Part shown: in pieces, positions 1-7,766 of the stretch
Numbering within the stretch: the first letter of the stretch is position 1
How the letters are laid out: each line of letters opens with the position of its first letter
Assembly: GCA_029319145.1 (NCBI GenBank)
Contig: CP119753.1
Location: 2,914,001-2,978,000 of the forward strand
DNA from: Microbacter sp. GSS18
Lineage (GTDB): Bacteria > Actinomycetota > Actinomycetes > Actinomycetales > Microbacteriaceae
Direction of reading: 5' to 3'
Length of the DNA: 64,000 bases
Position numbers and translations under genes: made by a program
The notes under the pieces: generated by a model
What the model saw: only the letters and a program-made list of their open reading frames with translations
What the model was told of the DNA's origin: nothing
Database searches by the model: none

Positions 1-2
1 TC

Positions 3-311
3 ACGTTCCGCCAGCGCATCACGCCGCACCGTCTGCTCGGCCGCATGAACGCCTCGATCCGGTTCGTCGTGTGGGGCGTCATGCCCATCGCCGCGCTCAT
101 CGCGGGCGGGCTCGGCGAGTGGCTCGGAACGGTGCCGACGATGTGGATCGGAGCCGTCGGCGGACTGCTGTCGGCGACGTTCGTGGTCTTCGGGCCCTTC
201 TGGACGATGCGGTCGCTCCCCGATGCGCCGGCCGACGACGCTCCGGATGCCGGCGCCGGCGCCGGCGCCGAGTCCGCGCACGCCGACGAGCCCGCGACGG
301 ACGGTCGCTGA
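3..311 (+). CDS. MFS transporter, C-terminal fragment (5' end outside window)
   Basis: The reading frame is open from base 3 with no start codon before the window edge, so this is the tail of a longer gene. It encodes the stretch RQRITPHRLLGRMNASIRF followed by two hydrophobic segments, a pattern common in the last helices of major facilitator transporters, and ends in a long Ala/Asp/Gly-rich cytoplasmic tail. The substrate cannot be told from this part. An internal ATG at 45 exists but starts inside the conserved motif, so it is not taken as the true start. Confidence 0.75.
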   Translation, partial: TFRQRITPHRLLGRMNASIRFVVWGVMPIAALIAGGLGEWLGTVPTMWIGAVGGLLSATFVVFGPFWTMRSLPDAPADDAPDAGAGAGAESAHADEPATDGR

Positions 312-413
312 GCGGCCGCGGCGCACCTGGGAATTCCGCCCAGGTTCATGCGCTTGTATGGATGCGGGACGAGGGCGTCCCGGCAGCATCCGTTCCACAT
401 CCCGGGAGTCCCC

Positions 414-995
414 ATGACCACCGCCCTCGTCCGCACCGCCACCACCGAAGCCCCGATCCTCGACGTCCTCGCCGAGCGCTGGAGCACCCGCATCTTCGAC
501 GCCGCGGCGCCGATCGACGAGGACGCGCTGGCAAGCGCCCTCGAGGCCGCGCGGTGGGCGCCCACGGCGGCGAACATCCAGCCGTGGCGCGTCATCGTCG
601 CCCGGCGCGGCACGGCGGCGCACGCCCGGATCACCGCTGCGCTGTCGGGCTTCAACGGAGCGTGGGCACCGGCCGCCGGCGCGCTGGTCGTCTTCGTCGC
701 CGAGACCGAGCGCGACGGCCAGCCGCTGGCCTGGGCCCTGTACGACACCGGTCAGGCAGCCGCGCACTTCACCGTTCAGGCGCACGCGAGCGGCCTGGCG
801 ACCCACCAGATGGGTGGCTTCGATCGCGACGCCGTCGCCGACGCGTTCGAGCTCGACGCCGCACTCGTCCCGATCACGGTGATCGCCGTCGGCGCGCTGG
901 GCGATGTCGCCGCGGCCTCGGATGAGCTTCAGGCCCGAGAGAGCGCGCCCCGCACCCGTCGCCCCGTCGCGGAGTCGCTGCTCCTCGACGCCTGA
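414..995 (+). CDS. nitroreductase family protein
   Basis: A 193-residue protein of the FMN-dependent nitroreductase fold, usually an NAD(P)H oxidoreductase acting on nitro compounds, quinones or flavins. The N-terminal RWSTR segment (about 22-26) and the APTAANIQPWR segment (about 49-59) match the FMN phosphate and isoalloxazine binding regions of the family. An upstream in-frame ATG at 348 would add 22 residues, but the added stretch is not nitroreductase-like, so the ATG at 414 is preferred. It is monocistronic and converges on the TauE gene across a palindromic repeat. The substrate is not predictable. Confidence 0.85.
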   Translation: MTTALVRTATTEAPILDVLAERWSTRIFDAAAPIDEDALASALEAARWAPTAANIQPWRVIVARRGTAAHARITAALSGFNGAWAPAAGALVVFVAETERDGQPLAWALYDTGQAAAHFTVQAHASGLATHQMGGFDRDAVADAFELDAALVPITVIAVGALGDVAAASDELQARESAPRTRRPVAESLLLDA

Positions 996-1020
996 CCCTC
1001 CCCCGCACGGCCCTGCCGAC

Positions 1021-1097
1021 GAGTGCGCATGTTCTCGCCGAGTGCACCCGTTGTGGACCTCACATGACGTGTGCACTCGGCGAGAACATGTGTCGCC
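1021..1097. repeat. imperfect palindromic repeat, family member A
   Basis: Perfect 20-bp inverted arms (1028-1047, catgttctcgccgagtgcac, and 1071-1090) are separated by 23 nt. The element fills most of the gap between the convergent nitroreductase and tauE genes. Its arms resemble those at 7680-7755 and 18669-18736, so it belongs to a dispersed family. It may also act as a bidirectional terminator, although no T-tract follows. Confidence 0.85.
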
Positions 1098-1109
1098 GCC
1101 GAACGCGAT

Positions 1110-1895
1110 CTACAGCAGGGACTGGATGATGGGCGGAACCTCCTGCACGAGGATGAACGCCCCCATCACCAGGACGAACCAGCCGAAGCCCTTCCGCAGG
1201 GCGTTCTCGGGGACGACCCCCACGAGGCGGGATCCCGCGAACGAACCGATGATCGCCGCGGCCGTGACGGCCAGCACGATCGGCCAGTCCAGTTCGACGG
1301 TGAACAGGTAGCCGCCGAGCCCCGCGAACGACTTCATCGCGATCACCAGCAGCGACGTGCCCACGGCGAGCGCCATCGGCAGCCCGCCCAGCAGCACGAG
1401 TGCGGGCACGATGAGGAACCCGCCCCCGGCGCCGACGAGCCCGGTGACCAGGCCGACGGCGAAGCCGTCGAGCAGGATGCGGATGATCGGCAGGTGTCCG
1501 CGCTCCGCTCCGGCGCCGCCGTTCTTCTTGCGGCCGCGGATCATCGCGATCGCGGTGGCGACCATCATCGCCGCGAACAGCAGCATGAGGATCGCGCCGG
1601 GTATGAACCCTCCGAGGATGCCTCCGAGGAAGGCGCCGGTCATGCCGGCGAGGCCGAAGATGATCCCGGTGCGCCACGCGACCCGTCCGGCGCGCGCGTG
1701 GCTGACGACGCTGACGATCGCGGTCGTGCCGACGACGAACAGCGACGCCGCGATGGCCTCCTTGGGAGGCATCCCGAGCACGTAGGTCAGGATCGGGACG
1801 GTGAGGATGGACCCGCCGCCGCCGAGGAGTCCGAGCGAGACGCCGACCAGCAGCGCGAGGGCGAGGGTGATGACGATGGTGAGTGTCATGGGCAT
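1110..1895 (-). CDS. TauE/SafE family sulfite (organosulfur) exporter
   Basis: A 261-residue integral membrane protein with about eight hydrophobic segments and the two glycine-rich repeats of the TauE/SafE family: LLGGGGSILTVPIL near residues 23-36 and an equivalent GAGGGFLIVPAL later, reflecting internal duplication. The family exports sulfite, thiosulfate or sulfonates. It is the last gene of the operon with the rhodanese (1945-2241) and persulfide dioxygenase-rhodanese (2234-3640), which suggests it exports the sulfite or thiosulfate they make. The start is ATG at 1895 or 1889. Function is inferred from context; the family call is firm. Confidence 0.88.
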   Translation of the reverse strand: MPMTLTIVITLALALLVGVSLGLLGGGGSILTVPILTYVLGMPPKEAIAASLFVVGTTAIVSVVSHARAGRVAWRTGIIFGLAGMTGAFLGGILGGFIPGAILMLLFAAMMVATAIAMIRGRKKNGGAGAERGHLPIIRILLDGFAVGLVTGLVGAGGGFLIVPALVLLGGLPMALAVGTSLLVIAMKSFAGLGGYLFTVELDWPIVLAVTAAAIIGSFAGSRLVGVVPENALRKGFGWFVLVMGAFILVQEVPPIIQSLL

Positions 1896-1944
1896 GCCTC
1901 GGCCGGCGCACCGAGCCTCCGGTGCGCCGGCCGTGGTCGAGCGG

Positions 1945-2241
1945 TCAGACGGTGGGCAGGCCCGCGGCCTGCCACGCCATCATGCCGCCGGTCATGTTGT
2001 CGACCTTGTAGCCGGCCGACTTCAGCAGGGACGTGGCCCGGCTGGAGCGGTTGCCGCTGCGGCACACCGCGATGACCTCGCGATTGCGGTCGATCTCGCC
2101 GAGGCGGGCCGACAGCTCGCCGAGCGGGATGTGGATCGCGGTCGGGATGCGGCCGGCGGCGACCTCGGTGTTCTCACGCACGTCGACGACGAGGTCGCGG
2201 TTCATGCGCTCATAGGCCTGGTTGATCGAGATGTCAGACAA
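1945..2241 (-). CDS. single-domain rhodanese
   Basis: A 98-residue stand-alone rhodanese (sulfurtransferase) domain. The catalytic loop CRSGNRS begins at Cys60, with the conserved VDVRE near residue 19 and GRIPTAIHIP near 30-39. Such enzymes carry sulfane sulfur on the active cysteine as a persulfide and pass it to thiols, sulfite or cyanide. Its ATG overlaps the end of the upstream persulfide dioxygenase gene by 8 bp, so the two are probably translationally coupled. It corresponds in place to the separate rhodanese/TusA-like proteins of staphylococcal cst operons. Confidence 0.9.
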   Translation of the reverse strand: MSDISINQAYERMNRDLVVDVRENTEVAAGRIPTAIHIPLGELSARLGEIDRNREVIAVCRSGNRSSRATSLLKSAGYKVDNMTGGMMAWQAAGLPTV

Positions 2242-3640
2242 GGGCCTTCTCCTTCTCGGCTTCGTAGGCGACCCAGCCGGCGTAGCTGCCGTCGAGCTCG
2301 GCCACGTCGTATCCGGCGCGTCGCAGCGCGCTGGCGGTGACGCTCACGCGCACGCCGCTCTGGCAGTACGCGACGATGGTGCCCTCGCTGGGCAGCTGGT
2401 CGAGGTTCCACAGGGCACGGCCGCCGCTGAGCTGCTCGGCGCCGGGCAGGTGGCCGGCGGCGTACTCGGTCTTGTTGCGGACGTCCAGCAGCATGGCGTG
2501 GTCGGTGGTGGCGAGCTCGTCCTGGCCGATGACCTTCGGGGTCACCTGCGGCAGGCCCTCGAGGCTCGTGGTGTAGCCGATGACGTGGTCGATGCCGACG
2601 CGCACGAGGTGGTCGCGCATGGCCTCCGCCGTCTCGGCGTCCTTCGCCAGCACGACGACCGGACGCGTCTCTCGCTCGGGGTCATAGACCCACGCGCCGT
2701 AGCTCGCGGCCTTGGCGACGCCGGGGATGTTGAGCGAGCGCTCGACCGTGCCCTCGTGCACCTTCGCGTTGTGGCGCGTGTCGACGAAGACGATCTCGTC
2801 GGCGGCGAGCTTCGCGGCCACGGTGGCGTTGTCGAACTCGACCAGTGCGGGGCGGGCGCCCATGACCTCGGGGCCGACCTTGTTCTGGCGCTTCATGCGG
2901 CCGAAGTACGCGTGCGCGTCGGGCTGGCCGTCCAGGAGCGCGGCGACGAAGCCCTCTTCGTCGTTGTCGCGGACGAAGGGCGCCCACCACGCGTACTCGC
3001 GCTCGTAGCCGACGGTGGTCGACGAGATGGCGCCGAGCGCCTTGCCGCACGCGCTGCCGGCGCCGTGGGCGGGGTGCACCTGCACCCAGTCGGGCAGCGT
3101 CACGAAGTGGTCGCGCAGGCTGGCGAAGAGGTCCTTCGCCCCGGCGAAGCGGGTGTCGACACCGCCCGCGGCCTCGTCGAGCAGGTCGGGCCGGCCGAGG
3201 TCGCCGACGAAGACGAAGTCGCCGGTGAGGTAGTACCCGGGCTGGTCGCTGAAGGCGCCGTCGGTCACGAGGAACGACAGGTGCTCGGGGGTGTGGCCCG
3301 GCGTGTGAACGGCCTCGACCGTGATGTTGCCCAGGCGGATGACGTCGCCGTGGTGCAGGCGCTCGGCCTCGAAGCCGTACTGCCAGTCGAGCCCGCCCTC
3401 GGCCGAGACGTACGCGGTCGCGCCGGTCGCGGCGGCGAGTTCGCGCGTGCCCGACAGGTAGTCGGCGTGGATGTGGGTCTCGGTCACCGCGACGATGCGC
3501 ATCCCGTTGCGCTTCGCGATGTCGAGGTAAACGTCGAGGTCGCGTCGCGGGTCGACGACGATGGCCTCGCCCTTGGCCTGGCAGCCGATGAAGTAGCTCG
3601 CCTGTGCGAGGTCCTCATCGTAGATGCGCTCCAGCAGCAT
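2234..3640 (-). CDS. CstB-like persulfide dioxygenase-rhodanese fusion
   Basis: A 468-residue, three-part protein. Residues 1-250 are a metallo-beta-lactamase fold with the THIHAD metal motif (His56, His58, Asp60), GHTPEH and TGDFVFVGD, as in ETHE1-type persulfide dioxygenases. Residues about 260-350 are a degenerate rhodanese with no active-site cysteine (VVVLAKDAE there instead). The last ~100 residues are an active-type rhodanese with YCQSGVR (Cys426). This order is that of CstB, which oxidises persulfides and releases thiosulfate. The start at 3640 follows a strong AGAGGAGA Shine-Dalgarno; longer in-frame starts run through the operator. It heads the operon with 1945-2241 and tauE. Confidence 0.9.
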   Translation of the reverse strand: MLLERIYDEDLAQASYFIGCQAKGEAIVVDPRRDLDVYLDIAKRNGMRIVAVTETHIHADYLSGTRELAAATGATAYVSAEGGLDWQYGFEAERLHHGDVIRLGNITVEAVHTPGHTPEHLSFLVTDGAFSDQPGYYLTGDFVFVGDLGRPDLLDEAAGGVDTRFAGAKDLFASLRDHFVTLPDWVQVHPAHGAGSACGKALGAISSTTVGYEREYAWWAPFVRDNDEEGFVAALLDGQPDAHAYFGRMKRQNKVGPEVMGARPALVEFDNATVAAKLAADEIVFVDTRHNAKVHEGTVERSLNIPGVAKAASYGAWVYDPERETRPVVVLAKDAETAEAMRDHLVRVGIDHVIGYTTSLEGLPQVTPKVIGQDELATTDHAMLLDVRNKTEYAAGHLPGAEQLSGGRALWNLDQLPSEGTIVAYCQSGVRVSVTASALRRAGYDVAELDGSYAGWVAYEAEKEKALV

Positions 3641-3665
3641 TGCTTCTCCTCTTGGTCTCGGGTGG

Positions 3666-3681
3666 ATACCCCTGGGGGTAT
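3666..3681. promoter_or_regulatory. CsoR/CstR-type operator, downstream copy
   Basis: ATACCCCTGGGGGTAT is a near-palindrome of the type bound by CsoR-family repressors (copper CsoR, persulfide CstR). It is the exact reverse complement of the copy at 3702-3717 and lies just downstream of the predicted transcription start. No CsoR-family gene is found in this window. Confidence 0.75.
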
Positions 3682-3692
3682 CTGATGCACTC

Positions 3693-3721
3693 ATCGTAGC
3701 AATACCCCCAGGGGTATGCAA
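3693..3721 (-). promoter_or_regulatory. promoter of the cst-like operon with operator in its spacer
   Basis: On the minus strand a -35-like TTGCAT (3716-3721) and a -10-like TACGAT (3693-3698) are separated by 17 bp. The second CsoR/CstR-type site ATACCCCCAGGGGTAT (3702-3717) fills this spacer, a classic repressor position. Promoter boxes are read by eye and only approximate the consensus. Confidence 0.6.
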
Positions 3722-3761
3722 GTGCACCTCGCCCAGCCCCATCCCTCGCCCGCCGCAGACA

Positions 3762-3801
3762 GAGAGAGGGCCGCCTCCCCAGGGGGAAGCGGCCCTCTCT
3801 C
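3762..3801. terminator. hairpin terminator after clpB
   Basis: A 13-bp perfect stem (3762-3774 gagagagggccgc with 3789-3801) encloses a 14-nt loop that can itself partly pair. It lies 20 bp past the clpB stop codon and just upstream of the cst-like promoter on the same strand, so it insulates the two units. There is no U-tract, as is usual in actinobacteria. Confidence 0.8.
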
Positions 3802-3821
3802 GCGGCTCGCGCCGGCGTGCG

Positions 3822-6035
3822 TCAGTCCTCGTCGATCAGCTCTGCCTCGATGACGTCATCCTCGTCGGGACCGGCCTCGGGAGCAGGCTTGGGGCCGGCG
3901 CTCGTGAGCACCAGCGCCGACCCGTCGGCCGCGACGTCCACGCGGACGACGTCGCCGTCGCGCACGCCGCCCGACAGCAGCGCCATGGCGAGGCGGTCCT
4001 GGATCTCGGATTGGATGAGTCGACGCAGCGGCCGAGCGCCGAACACCGGGTCGTAGCCGCGTTCGGCGAGCCAGGTCCGGGCATCCGGCGTCACCGCGAG
4101 CTCGAGGCGACGGTCGTGGAGCCGGTGCTGCAGAGCGGCCACGGCGAGCTCGACGATCTGCGCGAGGTCGTCCTGCGACAGGGCCTGGAAGATCACGATG
4201 TCGTCGAGCCGGTTGATGAACTCGGGCTTGAACGCCTGGCGTACGAGCGCCTGCACCTGCTCGCGCTTGACGTCGAACGAGATCGTCGGGTCGATCAGGA
4301 TCGGCGAGCCGAGGTTCGACGTCAGGATCAGGATCACGTTCTTGAAGTCGACCGTGCGGCCCTGCCCATCGGTCAGGCGACCGTCGTCCATGACCTGCAG
4401 CAGCACGTCGAACACCTCGGGATGGGCCTTCTCGACCTCGTCGAGCAGCACCACCGAGTACGGGCGACGGCGCACGGCCTCGGTCAGCTGGCCGCCCTGC
4501 TCGTACCCGATGTAGCCCGGAGGGGCGCCGACGAGCCGCGACACCGAGTGCTTCTCGCCGTACTCCGACATGTCGATGCGCACCATGGCGTGCTCGTCGT
4601 CGAAGAGGAACTCGGCCAGGGCCTTCGCCAGCTCGGTCTTTCCCACGCCGGTCGGGCCCAGGAACAGGAACGAGCCCGTCGGACGGTTCGGGTCCGAGAT
4701 GCCCGCGCGCGAGCGTCGCACGGCATCCGAGACGGCCTTCACCGCCTCCTTCTGGCCGATGAGGCGCTTGCCGAGCTCGGACTCGAGGTGCAGCAGCTTC
4801 TCGGTCTCGCCCTGCAGGAGCTTGCCGACCGGGATGCCGGTCCACGCCGCGATGACGGCGGCGATGTCCTCGTCGGTGACCTGGTCGTTGACCATGCGGT
4901 CGCCCGCGGGCTCGTCGCGCTCGGCCTCGGCGACCTGGCGCTCGAGCGCGGGGATCTCGGCGTAGTACAGCCGGGACGCCTTCTCGAGGTTGCCCTCGCG
5001 CTGCGCCCGCTCTGCCTCGATGCGCGCGGCGTCGAGCTTCGTCTTGAGGTCTCCGACCTGGTTCAGGCTCGAGCGCTCGCGCTCCCAGCGCGCCTGCAGC
5101 TCATCGAGCTTCGCCTGCTCGGCACCGAGCTGCTCGCGCAGCTTCGCCAGGCGCTCCTTCGACGCGTCGTCCTTCTCCTTCTTCAGCGCCAGCTCCTCGA
5201 GCTTGAGGCGGTCGACGTGGCGCCGCAGCTCGTCGATCTCGAGCGGCGCGGAGTCGATCTCCATGCGCAGACGCGACGCGGCCTCGTCGATGAGGTCGAT
5301 GGCCTTGTCGGGAAGCTGCCGGCTCGGGATGTAGCGGTGCGACAGGGACGCGGCCGCCACGAGGGCGGCATCCGCGATCGCGACCTTGTGGTGCGCCTCG
5401 TAGCGCTCCTTCAGCCCGCGCAGGATCGCGACGGTGTCCTCGACGCTCGGCTCGCCCACGTAGACCTGCTGGAAGCGTCGCTCGAGAGCGGCGTCCTTCT
5501 CGATGAACTCGCGGTACTCGTTGAGCGTCGTCGCGCCGATGAGGCGCAGCTCGCCGCGCGCGAGCATGGGCTTGAGCATGTTCGAGGCCGCCACCGAGCC
5601 CTCGCCGCCACCGGCGCCCATCAGGACGTGCAGTTCGTCGATGAACGTGATGATGCGACCCTCGGATTCGGTGATCTCCTTGAGGACGCTCTTGAGCCGC
5701 TCCTCGAACTGGCCGCGGTACATCGCCCCGGCGACCAGCGCCGAGATGTCGAGGGTGACGAGCTCCTTGTCCTTGAGGGACTCGGCGACGTCCCCCGCGA
5801 CGATGCGCTGGGCGAGGCCCTCGACGACGGCGGTCTTGCCGACGCCGGGCTCGCCGATGAGGACGGGGTTGTTCTTGGTGCGGCGGGTCAGCACCTGGCT
5901 CACGCGCCGGATCTCGGCATCCCGCCCGATCACCGGGTCGAGCTTGCCCTGGCGCGCACGGTCGGTGAGGTTGATCCCGAACTGCTCGAGTGCGCTGGTG
6001 GCTTCCTCCTGCCCCGGCATCTGTGTTGCGTTCAT
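3822..6035 (-). CDS. clpB: ClpB disaggregase lacking the N-terminal domain
   Basis: A 737-residue Hsp100 AAA+ chaperone. AAA-1 has Walker A GEPGVGKT at 61-68 and Walker B FIDELH; a charged coiled-coil middle domain (about 290-400) marks it as ClpB rather than ClpC; AAA-2 has GPTGVGKT near 460. Family members are usually about 860 residues; the missing part is the N-terminal substrate-binding domain, since the protein begins almost directly with the LDPVIGRD region. The start is supported by AGGAG 5 bases upstream and by a HAIR operator 30 bp upstream. It works with DnaK, encoded at 20929-22800. Expression is probably repressed by HspR. Confidence 0.92.
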   Translation of the reverse strand: MNATQMPGQEEATSALEQFGINLTDRARQGKLDPVIGRDAEIRRVSQVLTRRTKNNPVLIGEPGVGKTAVVEGLAQRIVAGDVAESLKDKELVTLDISALVAGAMYRGQFEERLKSVLKEITESEGRIITFIDELHVLMGAGGGEGSVAASNMLKPMLARGELRLIGATTLNEYREFIEKDAALERRFQQVYVGEPSVEDTVAILRGLKERYEAHHKVAIADAALVAAASLSHRYIPSRQLPDKAIDLIDEAASRLRMEIDSAPLEIDELRRHVDRLKLEELALKKEKDDASKERLAKLREQLGAEQAKLDELQARWERERSSLNQVGDLKTKLDAARIEAERAQREGNLEKASRLYYAEIPALERQVAEAERDEPAGDRMVNDQVTDEDIAAVIAAWTGIPVGKLLQGETEKLLHLESELGKRLIGQKEAVKAVSDAVRRSRAGISDPNRPTGSFLFLGPTGVGKTELAKALAEFLFDDEHAMVRIDMSEYGEKHSVSRLVGAPPGYIGYEQGGQLTEAVRRRPYSVVLLDEVEKAHPEVFDVLLQVMDDGRLTDGQGRTVDFKNVILILTSNLGSPILIDPTISFDVKREQVQALVRQAFKPEFINRLDDIVIFQALSQDDLAQIVELAVAALQHRLHDRRLELAVTPDARTWLAERGYDPVFGARPLRRLIQSEIQDRLAMALLSGGVRDGDVVRVDVAADGSALVLTSAGPKPAPEAGPDEDDVIEAELIDED

Positions 6036-6064
6036 GTGTTCTCCTGAAGTCTCGGCGACTCAAA

Positions 6065-6085
6065 GTTGAGTCGCATGCACTCAAC
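6065..6085. promoter_or_regulatory. HAIR operator (HspR binding) of clpB
   Basis: TTGAGT-N7-ACTCAA (6066-6084) matches the HAIR consensus CTTGAGT-N7-ACTCAAG except for the outermost base pair. A further half-site ACTCAA lies at 6058-6063, two bases from the first arm, giving three half-sites in a row. HspR is encoded in this window at 18760-19242. Confidence 0.88.
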
Positions 6086-6123
6086 TTTACCAAAGAAGGG
6101 CGTCGGGACGGAAGCGGATGGTG

Positions 6124-6417
6124 CTACGCATCCCCCGATCGCGTGCGATCGGCGTGGCCCAATGAGCGTCCGGGGGCGACGATGTCGCGCACCGCGCGTT
6201 TGAGCGCGGTGATGTCGGGGAACCCCCCGTCGGTCTTGCGGTTCCAGACGCCGGTGCCGTCGACGTCGACGCGGAAGACGCCGCCGGTCGCCGGTGCGAG
6301 GGCGATCTCGTCCACGTCGTCCGCGAACGTCGTCAGCAGCTCGCCCTGATACCACTGCGCGCGCAGCAGCCAGTTGCACTGCGTGCAGTAGGTGATGCGG
6401 ATGCGGGGCTTGGCCAC
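6124..6417 (-). CDS. SelT/SelW/SelH-like (Rdx) thiol-redox protein, cysteine form
   Basis: A 97-residue protein with the N-terminal beta-CXXC-alpha motif YCTQC (Cys11, Cys14), followed by the family's GGVFRVDVDG and WNRKTDGGFPD segments. Bacterial members of this selenoprotein-W-like family have cysteine where animals have selenocysteine and are thought to act in thiol redox chemistry; a precise role is not known. The start is GTG at 6417. It lies just upstream of the clpB promoter on the same strand, and no link to ClpB is evident. Confidence 0.85.
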   Translation of the reverse strand: MAKPRIRITYCTQCNWLLRAQWYQGELLTTFADDVDEIALAPATGGVFRVDVDGTGVWNRKTDGGFPDITALKRAVRDIVAPGRSLGHADRTRSGDA

Positions 6418-6442
6418 GCGGTGCTCCTCTCGCGGTCGCCGA

Positions 6443-7462
6443 TCAGGCGACCGTCTCCAGCGGTGCGAGCTCGTCGGCAGCGCCGTCGGCGGCGTCCGCG
6501 CCCGGCTCGGAGGTCGTGCACGAGAACCGCGCCCGATACGCCGTCGGAGTCATCCCCAGCACGCGCGCGAACGTCTGGCGCAGCACCGCGGCCGAGCCGA
6601 ACCCGGACTCCTCGGCGATGCGATCCAGACCCATGTCGGTGCGCTCCAGGAGCCGCTGCGCGTGGATCACGCGCTGGCGCGCCAGCCATGCGGCGGGCGT
6701 GGTTCCGAAATCGGCCTTGAACCGGCGCGCGAAGGTCCGCGGTGACATGTGGGCGCGCACGGCCAGCTGGTCGATCGACAGGTCCTCGCGCAGGTTGTCG
6801 AGCATCCAGTCGGTGATCGGCGCGAGAGACTGCGACGCCGCGACCGGCAGCGGCTTGTCGATGAACTGGGCCTGTCCGCCGTCGCGCTGCGGCGAGACCA
6901 CCATGCGCCGCGCGATCTTGTTGGTGAGCTCCGCCCCGAGTTCCTGCCGCAGCAGGTGCAGGCACGCGTCCAGCCCCGCCGCGGTGCCGGCGCTGGTGAT
7001 GATTCGACCGTCCTGCACGTACAGAACGTCGGGGTCGACGTCGATGTCGGGGTACATCCGCGTCATGGTGTCGGCGTACATCCAGTGCGTGGTCGCGCGG
7101 CGCCCGTCGAGCACGCCCGAGGCGGCGACGACGAAGGCGCCCGAGCACACCGTGAGCACCCAGGCTCCGCGATCGACGGCGCGGCGGATCACCCCGGCGA
7201 CGCGCGTGTCGATGCGGTTCCAGGCATCCCGAGGCACGGGCGTGACGACGACGAGGTCAGCCTCATCCGCGAACGCGAGATCGCGGTCGACGTTGATCGA
7301 GAAGCCCATGCTGCTGGGCACGGCGCCCGGTTCGGGCGTCACGACGCGGAAGTCGAAGTTCGGCACGCCGTCGTTGGAGCGGTCGAGGCCGAACGCCTCG
7401 CACGCGACACCGAACTCGAACGGGGCGAAGCCGGGCTGGACGATGGCGGCGACGGTCTTCAT
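6443..7462 (-). CDS. GlxA-family transcriptional regulator (DJ-1/PfpI + AraC HTH)
   Basis: A 339-residue regulator. Residues 1-165 form a DJ-1/PfpI-like domain with the nucleophile-elbow region TVCSGAF (Cys106); residues about 215-310 form the double helix-turn-helix AraC domain (ARAHMSPRTFARRFK, then SGFGSAAVLRQTF). Such proteins sense an unidentified small molecule and act on nearby genes. It is divergent from a 38-residue membrane peptide at 7550. The 87-bp gap holds the inverted half-sites TGGCAG (7478) and CTGCCA (7507), a possible binding site. Confidence 0.9.
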   Translation of the reverse strand: MKTVAAIVQPGFAPFEFGVACEAFGLDRSNDGVPNFDFRVVTPEPGAVPSSMGFSINVDRDLAFADEADLVVVTPVPRDAWNRIDTRVAGVIRRAVDRGAWVLTVCSGAFVVAASGVLDGRRATTHWMYADTMTRMYPDIDVDPDVLYVQDGRIITSAGTAAGLDACLHLLRQELGAELTNKIARRMVVSPQRDGGQAQFIDKPLPVAASQSLAPITDWMLDNLREDLSIDQLAVRAHMSPRTFARRFKADFGTTPAAWLARQRVIHAQRLLERTDMGLDRIAEESGFGSAAVLRQTFARVLGMTPTAYRARFSCTTSEPGADAADGAADELAPLETVA

Positions 7463-7549
7463 GACAACCTCACGCGTTGGCAGTTTTACGATGGACTATG
7501 GCCAGTCTGCCACTCGTGGCCGTTTCGGCACAAGCGTAGCGTTCCTGCC

Positions 7550-7666
7550 ATGTTCACTCTCGTCATCGTCATCGCCCTGGCCGTCGCCGGCGTCGCCGCG
7601 ACAGCGTACGCCCTCCCCCGGGACGGCTACCGCCGCACCCCCACCGACTGGACGCGCCTGCCCTAG
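7550..7666 (+). CDS. small single-pass membrane protein (38 aa), unknown function
   Basis: A short gene from ATG 7550 to a stop at 7666. It begins with a strongly hydrophobic segment (residues about 2-21) and ends with DGYRRTPTDWTRLP, giving one membrane helix and a short polar tail. It is transcribed away from the GlxA-type regulator, a plausible target pairing. No function is recognised. The call rests on the clean membrane-anchor design and gene spacing, because the length alone is weak evidence. Confidence 0.55.
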   Translation: MFTLVIVIALAVAGVAATAYALPRDGYRRTPTDWTRLP

Positions 7667-7679
7667 CCCGGCGCTCCGC

Positions 7680-7755
7680 GAGCGCACATGCCGTCACCGA
7701 ACGCACACTCCGTGCGCGCGCATCCCGCGTCATCTCGGTGATCGCATGTGCGCTC
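7680..7755. repeat. imperfect palindromic repeat, family member B
   Basis: Arms 7680-7700 and 7735-7755 match at 19 of 21 positions when one is reverse complemented (gagcgcacatg...tcaccga). It lies in the convergent gap between the 38-residue peptide and the glycosyltransferase at 7767. The left arm lines up with member A (GAGYGCRCATG...TCRCCGA), which supports a shared family. Confidence 0.8.
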
Positions 7756-7766
7756 GGCGCCGGGGA

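Noticed and set aside
3624..6047. Plus-strand open frame of 807 codons
   Set aside because: It is the antisense shadow of clpB.
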